The notes under the pieces are model-generated. The model made no database searches and was not told the origin of the DNA. It saw only the letters and a list, made by a program, of their open reading frames with translations. A stretch of DNA of 42,007 nt from RGIG8748 sp045532255. Its GTDB lineage: Bacteria > Bacillota > Clostridia > UMGS1810. The position numbers and the translations under genes are program-made. The stretch is taken from positions 1 to 42,007 of the forward strand of contig JAZSFO010000043.1 of assembly GCA_045532255.1 (NCBI GenBank). The letters run 5' to 3'. Positions 1-6,359 of the stretch are shown here, piece by piece (position 1 is the stretch's first letter; each line of letters opens with the position of its first letter).

Positions 1-53
1 TGGTTTGAGGTGGTTGGAAAATTCCAACAAATTATAAAAAATGGCTTATAATA

Positions 54-72
54 ACTCCCCTCGCCTCCACCA
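54..72 (+). other. 3' end of a tmRNA- or tRNA-like gene (partial or att-site remnant)
   Basis: The stretch ends CGCCTCC-A-CCA, preceded by CTCCC(C)T. This is the form of a T-stem 3' strand, a 7-nt acceptor strand, a discriminator A and an encoded CCA, and it is followed at once by a terminator hairpin. Clostridial tmRNA genes commonly end this way (family knowledge). Just upstream I do not see a matching T-stem 5' strand or a TTCRA loop, so the RNA is not intact here. Either the gene is interrupted, or this is an attachment-site copy of its 3' end left by an integrated element lying left of the window. The identity is an inference. Confidence 0.35.
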
Positions 73-73
73 G

Positions 74-104
74 AAAAAAGCATCGACTTTGTCGGTGCTT
101 TTTT
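74..104. terminator. Terminator hairpin, left of the palindrome array
   Basis: The stem AAAAAAGCATCGAC (74-87) pairs with 91-104 across a 3-nt loop, with an A-run on one side and a T-run on the other, so it could stop transcription both ways. It directly follows the CCA end at 72. An almost identical copy lies in inverted orientation at 722-752, and the match continues beyond the hairpin into CAATGAAAT. Confidence 0.75.
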
Positions 105-113
105 CAATGAAAT

Positions 114-276
114 ACGCCTTTCGGCGTGTGAAATATTGCTACGCAATATGAAATAGCTTCGCTATGAAATATGCCTTACGGCATATGAAAAGGCGTATTT
201 TATTTCACATTTTGCGTTAGCAAAATATTTCATAATTCGTTAGAATTATTTCATATCAACGAAGTTGATATTTCAT
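114..276. repeat. Array of seven short palindromes with ATGAAAT spacers
   Basis: Seven tiny hairpins stand in a row: 114-127, 133-149, 153-165, 169-186, 209-226, 234-247 and 255-269. Their stems are 5-7 bp and their loops 3-4 nt (TTTC, TAC, TTC, TTAC, then GTTA, GTTA, GAA). The first four are separated by ATGAAAT or GTGAAAT, the last three by the complement ATTTCAT, so the array flips orientation near 187-208. One more unit (700-712, followed by ATTTCAT) lies after the four-helix-bundle gene. The stems differ in sequence while the spacers and loops are kept, which is unlike a CRISPR or a simple repeat. Confidence 0.85.
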
Positions 277-330
277 TAAATAATTACATTTCGCGTGTTC
301 TATGATAGAATAGGCATAGAGGTGTTATAT

Positions 331-678
331 ATGAAAGAAATTAATCTTGTAGATTTATCTACAGATTTTGCAGTTAAAATTATTAAATTATGCGAAACAA
401 TAAAAGGACATAATTCTCTCGTAAATCAATTGGAAAGAAGTTCTACATCAATCGGTGCAAATATTCATGAAGCAAACTACGCTCATGGAAAAAATGATTT
501 TATTGCAAAGTTGCAAATAGCATTAAAAGAATGTTATGAAACAGAATACTGGATTGAACTTTTTGTTAAGTCTGAAATTTTAGACAGAGAAACTGCAAAA
601 GATTTGTATAATCAATGTGGGACGATTAGAAAAATTCTTATTTCTTCAATAAACACCGCAAAGAAAAACAATAACTAA
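331..678 (+). CDS. Four-helix bundle protein (23S rRNA IVS / S23-like family)
   Basis: The 115-residue protein resembles the TIGR02436 four-helix bundle family, first met in intervening sequences of 23S rRNA genes and often found as lone genes in Bacteroidota and Bacillota. Features I recognise are the early LVDLSTDFAVKIIKL helix, the SSTSIGANIHEA segment (about residues 44-55), the ALKECYETEYWI segment, and a final helix with a lysine/asparagine-rich tail. The start at 331 is chosen because GAGGTG sits at 319-324; the frame is open further upstream to 295 without a better site. The gene is more AT-rich than its neighbours and lies inside a palindrome array bounded by inverted terminators, which suggests a mobile or horizontally acquired unit. 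The biochemical function of the family is unknown. Confidence 0.8.
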   Translation: MKEINLVDLSTDFAVKIIKLCETIKGHNSLVNQLERSSTSIGANIHEANYAHGKNDFIAKLQIALKECYETEYWIELFVKSEILDRETAKDLYNQCGTIRKILISSINTAKKNNN

Positions 679-721
679 TGTTATCTAAATGTCATTCACT
701 TGCCGTAGGCAAATTTCATTG

Positions 722-752
722 AAAAAAGCACCGACGAAGTCGATGCTTTTTT
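722..752. terminator. Terminator of tRNA-Met, inverted copy of the hairpin at 74-104
   Basis: AAAAAAGCACCGAC (722-735), loop GAA and its complement (739-752) form a 14-bp hairpin. Read on the minus strand it follows the CCA of tRNA-Met directly. It matches 74-104 in inverted orientation with only loop and single-base differences. Confidence 0.8.
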
Positions 753-753
753 C

Positions 754-830
754 TGGTAGCGGCAGACGGATTTGAACCATCGACACTGCGGGTATGAACC
801 GCATGCTCTAGCCAACTGAGCTATGCCGCC
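754..830 (-). tRNA. tRNA-Met (CAT anticodon, elongator type)
   Basis: Read on the minus strand this is a 77-nt cloverleaf. It starts GGCGGCATAGCTCAG (acceptor and D arm), has the anticodon loop TTCATAC with CAT, a T-arm GGTTCAAATCC, the acceptor 3' strand CTGCCGCT and an encoded A-CCA. The GGCGG...CCGCT acceptor pair resembles Bacillus elongator tRNA-Met. The initiator type is unlikely because position 1 pairs normally and the anticodon stem lacks the three-GC run. A CAT tRNA could also be the lysidine-modified tRNA-Ile2, but the acceptor favours Met. Confidence 0.93.
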
Positions 831-867
831 GTATTAAATTTTTGCCGCCTCGCCGTGCGACTTGTTT

Positions 868-896
868 ATTATAGTATAATTTTTCTTTGTTGTCAA
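868..896 (-). promoter_or_regulatory. Sigma-A promoter of tRNA-Met
   Basis: On the minus strand, TTGACA (891-896) and TATAAT (868-873) are separated by exactly 17 nt, a full consensus promoter pointing at the tRNA. It lies back to back with the rpsO promoter. Confidence 0.9.
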
Positions 897-969
897 GATA
901 TTTATACAAAAAAATTTAATATTTTTGGAAAATATTTTTGGGATAAAAGAAAAATTTTGAAAAAAACTA

Positions 970-998
970 TTTACATTACTAAAAAGATATGTTATAAT
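970..998 (+). promoter_or_regulatory. Sigma-A promoter of rpsO
   Basis: TTTACA (970-975) and TATAAT (993-998) have a 17-nt spacer. The transcript would start near 1005 and give a leader of about 84 nt before rpsO. Confidence 0.85.
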
Positions 999-1004
999 AA
1001 CAGA

Positions 1005-1088
1005 GTTTCTAACCCAATGCTAAGGTTTTGGACACTCCAACCAAGCCTTTGTGTTGAGGCGATTATATAATTTAGGGAGGATTTAACT
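1005..1088 (+). promoter_or_regulatory. rpsO leader, possible S15 autoregulatory RNA
   Basis: The leader can fold so that CCAA and AAGG near 1014-1025 pair with CCTT and TTG near 1047-1057, enclosing an inner GGTT/AACC helix. S15 represses its own mRNA in several bacterial lineages through unrelated leader folds. That this leader is such an element is an inference from its position and pairing. The Shine-Dalgarno GGGAGG ends the leader. Confidence 0.4.
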
Positions 1089-1352
1089 ATGTTAAAGGAA
1101 ACAAAGCAGGCTATCATAGCAGAGTATGCTACTCATGAAGGCGACACAGGTTCACCTGAGGTACAGATTGCTATTCTTACAAACCGCATCAACCACCTCA
1201 CAGAACACCTTAAGTCCAACATGAAGGACCACCACTCAAGAAGAGGTCTTCTTAAGATGGTTGGTAAGAGAAGAGCACTTCTCAACTATCTTGCAAAGGT
1301 AGATATCGAAAGATATCGTTCTATCATAGCAAGACTCAACATCAGAAAGTAG
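1089..1352 (+). CDS. rpsO: 30S ribosomal protein S15
   Basis: At 87 residues the protein has normal S15 length. It carries the family signature: THEGDTGSPEVQIAILTNRI near residues 15-34, LKSNMKDHHSRRGLLKMVGKRR near 41-62, and a final helix YLAKVDIERYRSIIARLNIRK. S15 binds the central domain of 16S rRNA early in 30S assembly. GGGAGG lies 8 nt before the ATG. It is followed by its own terminator and then pnp, the usual rpsO-pnp order in many bacteria, although here the terminator and the pnp leader suggest partly separate control. Confidence 0.98.
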   Translation: MLKETKQAIIAEYATHEGDTGSPEVQIAILTNRINHLTEHLKSNMKDHHSRRGLLKMVGKRRALLNYLAKVDIERYRSIIARLNIRK

Positions 1353-1366
1353 TTTGCTACAGCTTA

Positions 1367-1398
1367 GGCAAAGAGGGTTTCCCTCTTTGCCTGTTTTT
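1367..1398 (+). terminator. Intrinsic terminator after rpsO
   Basis: The 11-bp stem GGCAAAGAGGG (1367-1377) pairs with 1381-1391 across a TTT loop and is followed by TGTTTTT. Confidence 0.92.
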
Positions 1399-1413
1399 GC
1401 ATTTTACAAACAT

Positions 1414-1536
1414 CGGGAAATCTGTCGGTATTAGCAGTTAAATATGCTTTTGTGTATAAGCACACGGAAGCCAAAACCAGCATACGGGGTGCTTAATCAG
1501 GAGGGTATATTTAACTGCTGATGGAACCTTTTCCCG
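1414..1536 (+). promoter_or_regulatory. Structured 5' leader of pnp
   Basis: Three nested helices can be seen: CGGGAAA (1414-1420) with 1530-1536, a perfect 13-bp pairing of AGCAGTTAAATAT (1433-1445) with 1507-1519, and TAAGCAC (1457-1463) with GTGCTTA (1489-1495). PNPase represses its own mRNA through a processed leader duplex in enterobacteria; whether this unrelated leader does the same is an inference. The inner part (1457-1489) resembles the tips of the structured element at 27229-27580. Confidence 0.65.
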
Positions 1537-1561
1537 AAATATTAAAGGAGGAAAAACAGGT

Positions 1562-3652
1562 ATGAAAAAAACATTTACAACCACAATTGCAGGCAGAGAA
1601 TTTACTGTAGAAACAGGCGAGGTTGCACAGCTTGCATCAGGTGCCGCTATGGTAAGATACGGCGATACCGTAGTTCTTGCAACCGCAACAGCATCAGCTA
1701 AACCCAGAGACGGTGTAGACTTCTTCCCGCTTAGCGTTGACTATGAGGAGAAGATGTATTCCGTTGGCAAAATTCCCGGAGGCTTCTTAAAGAGAGAGGG
1801 CAAGCCCAGCGAAAAGGCTATTCTTACATCAAGAGTTATAGACAGACCAATTAGACCGCTCTTTCCCAAGGATTACAGAAACGATGTAGGTATCGTTACA
1901 ACAGTTATGTCTGTTGACATCGACAACTCACCCGAGGTTTGTGCGATGAATGGTGCATCAATCGCTATCTCTATATCCCAGATGCCCTTTGCAGGACCTG
2001 TAGGTGCAGTAGTTGTAGGTCTTGTTGACGGCGAGTATGTTATAAACCCCACTCTCCAGCAGAGAGAAAAGAGCGAGATGTATGTAACAGTTGCAGGTAC
2101 CAAGGAAAAAATCGTTATGATAGAAGCAGGTGCCAATGAAGTCAAGGAAGATGTAATGTTTAATGCAATTGTTTATGCACATGAAGAAATCAAAAAGATT
2201 TGTGACTTTATAGATACAATTGTTGCAGAAGTAGGTAAGGAAAAAGAGCCTTACACAGCTCACGAGGTTGACCACGACCTTTATGACAAGGTTTATGCTT
2301 TCTCATATGACAAGGTATGCGAGGCTATTGACACAGATGATAAGAGAATTCGTGACGAAAGAATGAAAGTCCTCACGGATGAGCTTATGGCACATCTTGG
2401 TGAAGAAGCAGAGGGCAGAGACGCAGAAATAGACGAAATATTCTATAAGATACAGAAAGAAATTGTAAGAAAGTGGCTCTTTGAAGACCACAAGAGAGTA
2501 GACGGCAGAGGAATTGATGAGATAAGACCTCTTAGTGCAAGCGTGGGCATACTTCCCAGAACACATGGTTCAGGTCTCTTCTCCAGAGGACAGACACAGG
2601 TTCTCACAATAGCTACCCTCGGTGCTGTAAGCGAGTCTCAGACAATAGACGGCATTGATGAGGAAACATCAAAGAGATATATGCACCACTACAACTTCCC
2701 CTCATATTCCGTTGGCGAGACCAAGCCTTCAAGAGGCCCCGGAAGAAGAGAAATCGGACACGGTGCACTTGCAGAAAGAGCATTAAAGCCCGTTATTCCC
2801 TCTGAGGAAGAGTTCCCTTATTCAATAAGACTTGTTTCCGAGGTGCTTTCTTCAAACGGTTCGACATCTCAGGGCTCTGTATGCGGAAGCACACTTGCAC
2901 TTATGGATGCAGGTGTTCCGATTAAGGCTCCCGTTGCAGGTATCTCCTGCGGTCTCATCACTCAGGGTGATGACTTCCTCACAATGGTAGATATTCAGGG
3001 TGTTGAGGACTTCTATGGCGATATGGACTTCAAGGTAGCAGGTACAAAGGATGGTATCACAGCTATACAGATGGATATCAAGGTAGACGGCCTTACCTAT
3101 GACATAATAAAGACAGCATTCGAAAAGACAAGAATTGCAAGAAACTACATTCTTGACGAGGTTATGCTCAAGGCAATACCTGAGCCCAGAACAGAGCTTT
3201 CCAAGTATGCTCCCAAGATTATCACAACTAAGGTTCCCGTTGACAAGATCAAGGATGTCATCGGTTCGGGCGGTAAGGTTATACAGAAGATTATTGCAGA
3301 TACAGGTGTTAAGATTGATATCAACGATGACGGTTCTGTATTCATTCTTTCTGAAGATACAGATGCAGCACAGAGAGCACTCGCTACCGTTGAGGGCATA
3401 GTTGCAGAACCCGAGGTTGGCAAGATATATAAAGGCAAGGTTACCAAGATTATGGAATTCGGTGCATTCGTAGAATTCATGCCCAACCGTGAGGGTCTTG
3501 TACACATCTCCAAGCTTGATACTAAGAGAGTAAACAAGGTAGAAGATGTTGTAAGCGAGGGTGACGAAATCCTTGTTAAACTTGTGGAAATAGACAAGAT
3601 GGGAAGAAATAACCTTTCCAGAAAAGATGCTTTGGGAGAAATTTCAGAGTAA
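1562..3652 (+). CDS. pnp: Polyribonucleotide nucleotidyltransferase (PNPase)
   Basis: PNPase degrades RNA from the 3' end by phosphorolysis and acts in mRNA turnover. At 696 residues the protein is full length. It starts with the first RNase PH domain (MKKTFTTTIAGREF, then ATASAKPRDGVDFFPL and GKIPGGFLKREGKPS), followed by the helical linker, and a second catalytic RNase PH domain with RTHGSGLFSRGQTQ and VSEVLSSNGSTSQGSVCGS. A KH domain follows with the GSGG loop near residues 567-570, then a C-terminal S1 domain from about 619 (GKVTKIMEFGAFVEF). AAAGGAGG precedes the ATG. The gene sits downstream of rpsO behind a structured leader and is closed by the hairpin at 3667. Confidence 0.98.
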   Translation: MKKTFTTTIAGREFTVETGEVAQLASGAAMVRYGDTVVLATATASAKPRDGVDFFPLSVDYEEKMYSVGKIPGGFLKREGKPSEKAILTSRVIDRPIRPLFPKDYRNDVGIVTTVMSVDIDNSPEVCAMNGASIAISISQMPFAGPVGAVVVGLVDGEYVINPTLQQREKSEMYVTVAGTKEKIVMIEAGANEVKEDVMFNAIVYAHEEIKKICDFIDTIVAEVGKEKEPYTAHEVDHDLYDKVYAFSYDKVCEAIDTDDKRIRDERMKVLTDELMAHLGEEAEGRDAEIDEIFYKIQKEIVRKWLFEDHKRVDGRGIDEIRPLSASVGILPRTHGSGLFSRGQTQVLTIATLGAVSESQTIDGIDEETSKRYMHHYNFPSYSVGETKPSRGPGRREIGHGALAERALKPVIPSEEEFPYSIRLVSEVLSSNGSTSQGSVCGSTLALMDAGVPIKAPVAGISCGLITQGDDFLTMVDIQGVEDFYGDMDFKVAGTKDGITAIQMDIKVDGLTYDIIKTAFEKTRIARNYILDEVMLKAIPEPRTELSKYAPKIITTKVPVDKIKDVIGSGGKVIQKIIADTGVKIDINDDGSVFILSEDTDAAQRALATVEGIVAEPEVGKIYKGKVTKIMEFGAFVEFMPNREGLVHISKLDTKRVNKVEDVVSEGDEILVKLVEIDKMGRNNLSRKDALGEISE

Positions 3653-3666
3653 TAGAACAATAAATA

Positions 3667-3702
3667 GGCTGTAGAAAAATACAAATTTATTTTTCTACAG
3701 CC
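3667..3702. terminator. Bidirectional terminator between pnp and the RAYT gene
   Basis: The 15-bp stem GGCTGTAGAAAAATA (3667-3681) pairs with 3688-3702. T-rich flanks on both sides suit the convergent pnp and transposase genes. It overlaps the last codons of the transposase. Confidence 0.82.
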
Positions 3703-4208
3703 TTTTCGTTATAAAAGCAATCCTTTTTCCACTTAGTTACATTGGTGTCAATGTATTCCCATATCTTTTCATAATCCTCTTTTCCTCGAATTATGTGGTC
3801 GTGGTATGATGATTGAAACAAATGCCGTTCTTTTAAGCCTTCTTTTTTGCAAAATCTCGTTGTTATGGATTTGAATGTACATATTATATCCGATATTGTA
3901 GGGCACGGGCTTGCTCCTGCCGTACTATTATAATTTGAAATCAAAATATGTATGTGATTAGGCATAATTACATATTTATCAATTTTTATTCCTGCATAAC
4001 GAGGTTCCAATAATTCTATTTGTTCTTTGGCAATGTTTCCGTAAATGCTTAAATGGTTTTCGGCAGGAGCAAGCCCCTGCCCTACAGTTATATTAGATAA
4101 CAGTTCTTTTTTGTCTTTTACACATATCGTAACAAAGTACGCTCCAGGTGTTGAATAATCGTATCCCTTTAATCTTGTTGGTTTTCGCTTTGGTAAATTG
4201 TTTTTCAT
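3687..4208 (-). CDS. REP-associated tyrosine transposase (RAYT, Y1/IS200-like)
   Basis: RAYTs are single-copy relatives of IS200/IS605 transposases that act on REP hairpins. In this 173-residue protein the HUH motif is NHIHIL (His85 and His87) and the likely nucleophile is Tyr135 in QSSYHDHIIRG. The opening GYDYSTPGAYFVTICVKD is typical of the family. The gene contains two REP-like 25-nt sequences read through in frame (4061-4085 and 3898-3922). They give the peptides TVGQGLAPAE (41-50) and STAGASPCPT (95-104), which sit in loops and leave both catalytic motifs intact. It has no flanking inverted repeats of its own, and it lies alone between pnp and the metallochaperone pair. The protein looks complete. 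Confidence 0.88.
   Translation of the reverse strand: MKNNLPKRKPTRLKGYDYSTPGAYFVTICVKDKKELLSNITVGQGLAPAENHLSIYGNIAKEQIELLEPRYAGIKIDKYVIMPNHIHILISNYNSTAGASPCPTISDIICTFKSITTRFCKKEGLKERHLFQSSYHDHIIRGKEDYEKIWEYIDTNVTKWKKDCFYNEKAVEK
3898..3922 (+). repeat. REP-like palindrome, copy 1 (inside the RAYT gene)
   Basis: This 25-nt unit contains an imperfect hairpin with a GGGC...TCCTGCC core. It matches the copy at 4061-4085 in inverted orientation at 24 of 25 positions. Confidence 0.85.
4061..4085 (-). repeat. REP-like palindrome, copy 2 (inside the RAYT gene)
   Basis: This is the inverted partner of 3898-3922 with one mismatch, about 138 bp away. Its own stem GGCAGG/CCTGCC is perfect. Together the pair could form a large cruciform within the coding sequence. 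Confidence 0.85.
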
Positions 4209-4209
4209 A

Positions 4210-5157
4210 TTAGTAGAATGTCGCCACTTCCTGCTCAGGCCTTGATGTCAGTGCAAGGTCTGTTACGGTAAGGGTAGGACCTTTGCCCAGGTAGAGCTTA
4301 TTGAATTCCTTTGTAAATACAGCCTCTATAATAACCCAGTCACGATTGTTCAGCCTCACGCCTTTTGGCAGGCGAGTTATCATACCCTTGAATTCTATAT
4401 CGTCCTCGCAACAGGTCATCACATGTCTTCCGCACACAACAGTTCCCTCGGGGAGCTTGTCGCTTACGGCAACTATTCCCTTGAACTTAATCTTTTTACC
4501 AATATACTTTTTCATATCCTCTGCCATGTCCCTAAACCACAGTGCATAGTCGCGGTCGGCAATCTCTATGACGGGAGCATCGATGTCAAAGGGCAGGGGG
4601 TCTTCCTTGTCGTCATAGTCTATTGTGCCGTCTGCACTCTCATATGCTATGGCACATCTTCGGTTTATGCCTCGGATGATTTTGTGTATTTCGTCCTTGT
4701 CGGTTGTGTCTCTGGCACGGTTAAGGACAACCATTTCCGTATTATTTAGCTTGTCCACCATAAGAGAACGCATATTTGCATTATATGTGCCAAAGCTTAC
4801 CGCATCGGCAAACATTATCTCCTGATATATAAACCACTTTGGCGGGAGTGCCTTTTCCAGAGAGGAGAGGAGCCACATTCCGTTGTATTCCACTATGACC
4901 CTTTGGGGATTGTGCCTTTTTTGAAGTTCAGAAAGATAGGCGAGGGTTAAGGTTTTTTCTTCCTCTATGATTTCGGTAAATACATTTCCGCCCGAAAATC
5001 GAGATGTGTCAAATTCTTCAATACCCTCCTCGCAGAGCAGAAGCAGAGTTCTTTCGCCGTTGTGAAAGCGGATGTCCTCCATTGTTTCCTGAATAGCCTT
5101 TGTCTTTCCTGCCTCAAGGAAGCCTGTGAATATATAAAGCGGTATTGTCGGTTTCAT
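4210..5157 (-). CDS. G3E/CobW-like GTPase fused to a TIGR03943 (YcgQ-like) domain
   Basis: The N-terminal half is a COG0523-type P-loop domain with GFLEAGKTK as Walker A near residues 12-20 of this start. The C-terminal part (KKIKFKGIVAVSDKLPEGTVV, then GRHVMTCCEDD, then ending TLTVT) resembles the soluble TIGR03943/YcgQ domain that normally partners a YcgR-type permease. The GTPase motifs are eroded: EYNG stands where the family has EPSG, and LNRARD where it has NKxD. It may therefore bind nucleotide weakly or serve as an adaptor. The start at 5157 is 2 nt after the stop of the upstream gene with GGAGTG in front; an in-frame upstream extension would overlap that gene. Coupling to a His-rich metallochaperone points to metal, probably zinc, handling. 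About 315 residues. Confidence 0.72.
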   Translation of the reverse strand: MKPTIPLYIFTGFLEAGKTKAIQETMEDIRFHNGERTLLLLCEEGIEEFDTSRFSGGNVFTEIIEEEKTLTLAYLSELQKRHNPQRVIVEYNGMWLLSSLEKALPPKWFIYQEIMFADAVSFGTYNANMRSLMVDKLNNTEMVVLNRARDTTDKDEIHKIIRGINRRCAIAYESADGTIDYDDKEDPLPFDIDAPVIEIADRDYALWFRDMAEDMKKYIGKKIKFKGIVAVSDKLPEGTVVCGRHVMTCCEDDIEFKGMITRLPKGVRLNNRDWVIIEAVFTKEFNKLYLGKGPTLTVTDLALTSRPEQEVATFY

Positions 5158-5159
5158 CT

Positions 5160-6239
5160 CTATTTCACTCCAAACAGCTCGCAAAGAGCATTTTCGTCAA
5201 TCTTAGAGCCTATAACACAAAGTCTGCCCGTAACGGACGGTAAGCCGAGGCGGACATCAGGCTCGCCCGGAATATAATCAAAGTGTACAAATTCATCTCC
5301 TTCGCTCGATGCAACTATGCCCTTTGCACGGAGGATAATGCCGTATTTTTCTTCGTTTTCCAGCTCTTTCAGAATTGCGAGCATCTGCTCCTTTGTAAAT
5401 TTCTTTGCAGTTTCTTTGCCCCAGCTTGTAAACACCTCATCGGCATGATGATGCTCATGGCAACCGCAGTCATGGTCATGGTGATGGTGCTCGTGGCAAT
5501 CGCAATCGTGGTCATGGTGATGGTGCTCGTGGCAATCGCAATCATGGTCATGGTGATGGTGCTCATGGCAATCGCAATCGTGGTCATGATGATGGTGCTT
5601 ATGGCAATGCTCTTCTTTTAGCTTGTCCATCTCATCCTCAAGAGTAAAGCCCTCTTCCATGGCGGACAGGATTTCCTTGCCGTCTATCTTATCCCACGGG
5701 GTTGTAACAATAGTACAAGCCTTGTTGTGCTCTCTTATAAGCTCAAGACAGGAGTTTATTTTGTCCTCTGTTGCATCTTGGGTATGGCTTAATATTATCG
5801 TTTTTGCATTTTCTATCTGGTCACCGAAAAATTCCCCAAAGTTTCTCATATACATTTTGCACTTGTTTACATCTGCAACTGTTGTATAGCTGTTAAGAGA
5901 AGCATTTTGTGCACCTATGCCCTCTACGGCACGGATTACATCGCTGAGCTTGCCTACGCCCGAGGGTTCAATAAGTATTCTGTCGGGGTTAAACTTTGTG
6001 AGCACCTTTTTCAGCGCCTGCCCGAAGTCACCGACGAGAGAACAGCATATACATCCCGAATTCATTTCGGTAATCTCTATTCCTGCATCCTTAAGGAATG
6101 AACCGTCAATACCGATTTCGCCGAATTCATTTTCTATAAGCACAAGCCTCTCGCCCTTATACGCCTCGTTTATGAGTTTTTTGATAAGGGTGGTTTTACC
6201 TGCACCGAGAAATCCTGAGAAAATATCAATTTTTGTCAT
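5160..6239 (-). CDS. COG0523 (ZNG1/CobW-type) metallochaperone GTPase with His/Cys-rich repeats
   Basis: This 359-residue protein belongs to the G3E family, whose members use GTP to deliver metal ions such as zinc or cobalt to client proteins in the cytosol. Walker A is GFLGAGKTT (9-17), the metal-binding CxCC motif is CICC (63-66), EPSG is at 91-94 and NEFGE near 37-41. The guanine-specificity NKxD is replaced by SHTQD. Residues 212-265 hold four and a half copies of a 12-residue unit (CHEHHHHDHDCD), a metal reservoir of histidine, cysteine and aspartate. A CobW C-terminal domain follows (about 270-359). It is the first gene of a minus-strand pair with the fused GTPase. No Zur box was recognised upstream. 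Confidence 0.9.
   Translation of the reverse strand: MTKIDIFSGFLGAGKTTLIKKLINEAYKGERLVLIENEFGEIGIDGSFLKDAGIEITEMNSGCICCSLVGDFGQALKKVLTKFNPDRILIEPSGVGKLSDVIRAVEGIGAQNASLNSYTTVADVNKCKMYMRNFGEFFGDQIENAKTIILSHTQDATEDKINSCLELIREHNKACTIVTTPWDKIDGKEILSAMEEGFTLEDEMDKLKEEHCHKHHHHDHDCDCHEHHHHDHDCDCHEHHHHDHDCDCHEHHHHDHDCGCHEHHHADEVFTSWGKETAKKFTKEQMLAILKELENEEKYGIILRAKGIVASSEGDEFVHFDYIPGEPDVRLGLPSVTGRLCVIGSKIDENALCELFGVK
5445..5606 (-). repeat. 36-bp tandem coding repeat (His/Cys-rich)
   Basis: Four full 36-bp units and a partial one encode CHxHHHHDHDC[DG]. The units are nearly identical at the nucleotide level, differing mainly in synonymous changes (GAG/AAG and GAT/GAC-type positions). This indicates recent tandem expansion, and copy number may vary between strains. 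Confidence 0.93.
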
Positions 6240-6308
6240 GGCTTCACCTTCTGTATTATAATTTAATTTATTCTATCATATACTTAGGTAAATTTCAACA
6301 TAAATAAA

Positions 6309-6337
6309 TTGACAAAAAACGATATTTATATTACTAT
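6309..6337 (+). promoter_or_regulatory. Sigma-A promoter of the zinc-ribbon gene pair
   Basis: TTGACA (6309-6314), 17 nt, TACTAT (6332-6337). AAAGGAGG follows close before the ATG at 6360, so the leader is short. Confidence 0.85.
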
Positions 6338-6359
6338 AGGAATAAAGGAGGTCATGTAA

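Noticed and set aside
114..276. CRISPR array
   Set aside because: The repeated parts are only 7 nt, the intervals are palindromes of 9-18 nt, the orientation flips, and there are no cas genes.
855..1070. 71-residue open frame upstream of rpsO
   Set aside because: It covers the tRNA and rpsO promoters and the rpsO leader, lacks a ribosome site and has cysteine- and lysine-rich composition typical of chance frames.
2852..3505. 217-residue frame antisense to pnp
   Set aside because: It is a shadow of pnp codon bias; it is rich in cysteine and has no start signals.
5445..5606. Satellite or CRISPR-like DNA repeat
   Set aside because: The 36-bp units stay in frame and encode a metal-binding block in a clear GTPase.
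6240..6308. Zur or Fur box ahead of the metallochaperone pair
   Set aside because: No convincing palindrome of either type was found in the AT-rich divergent region.
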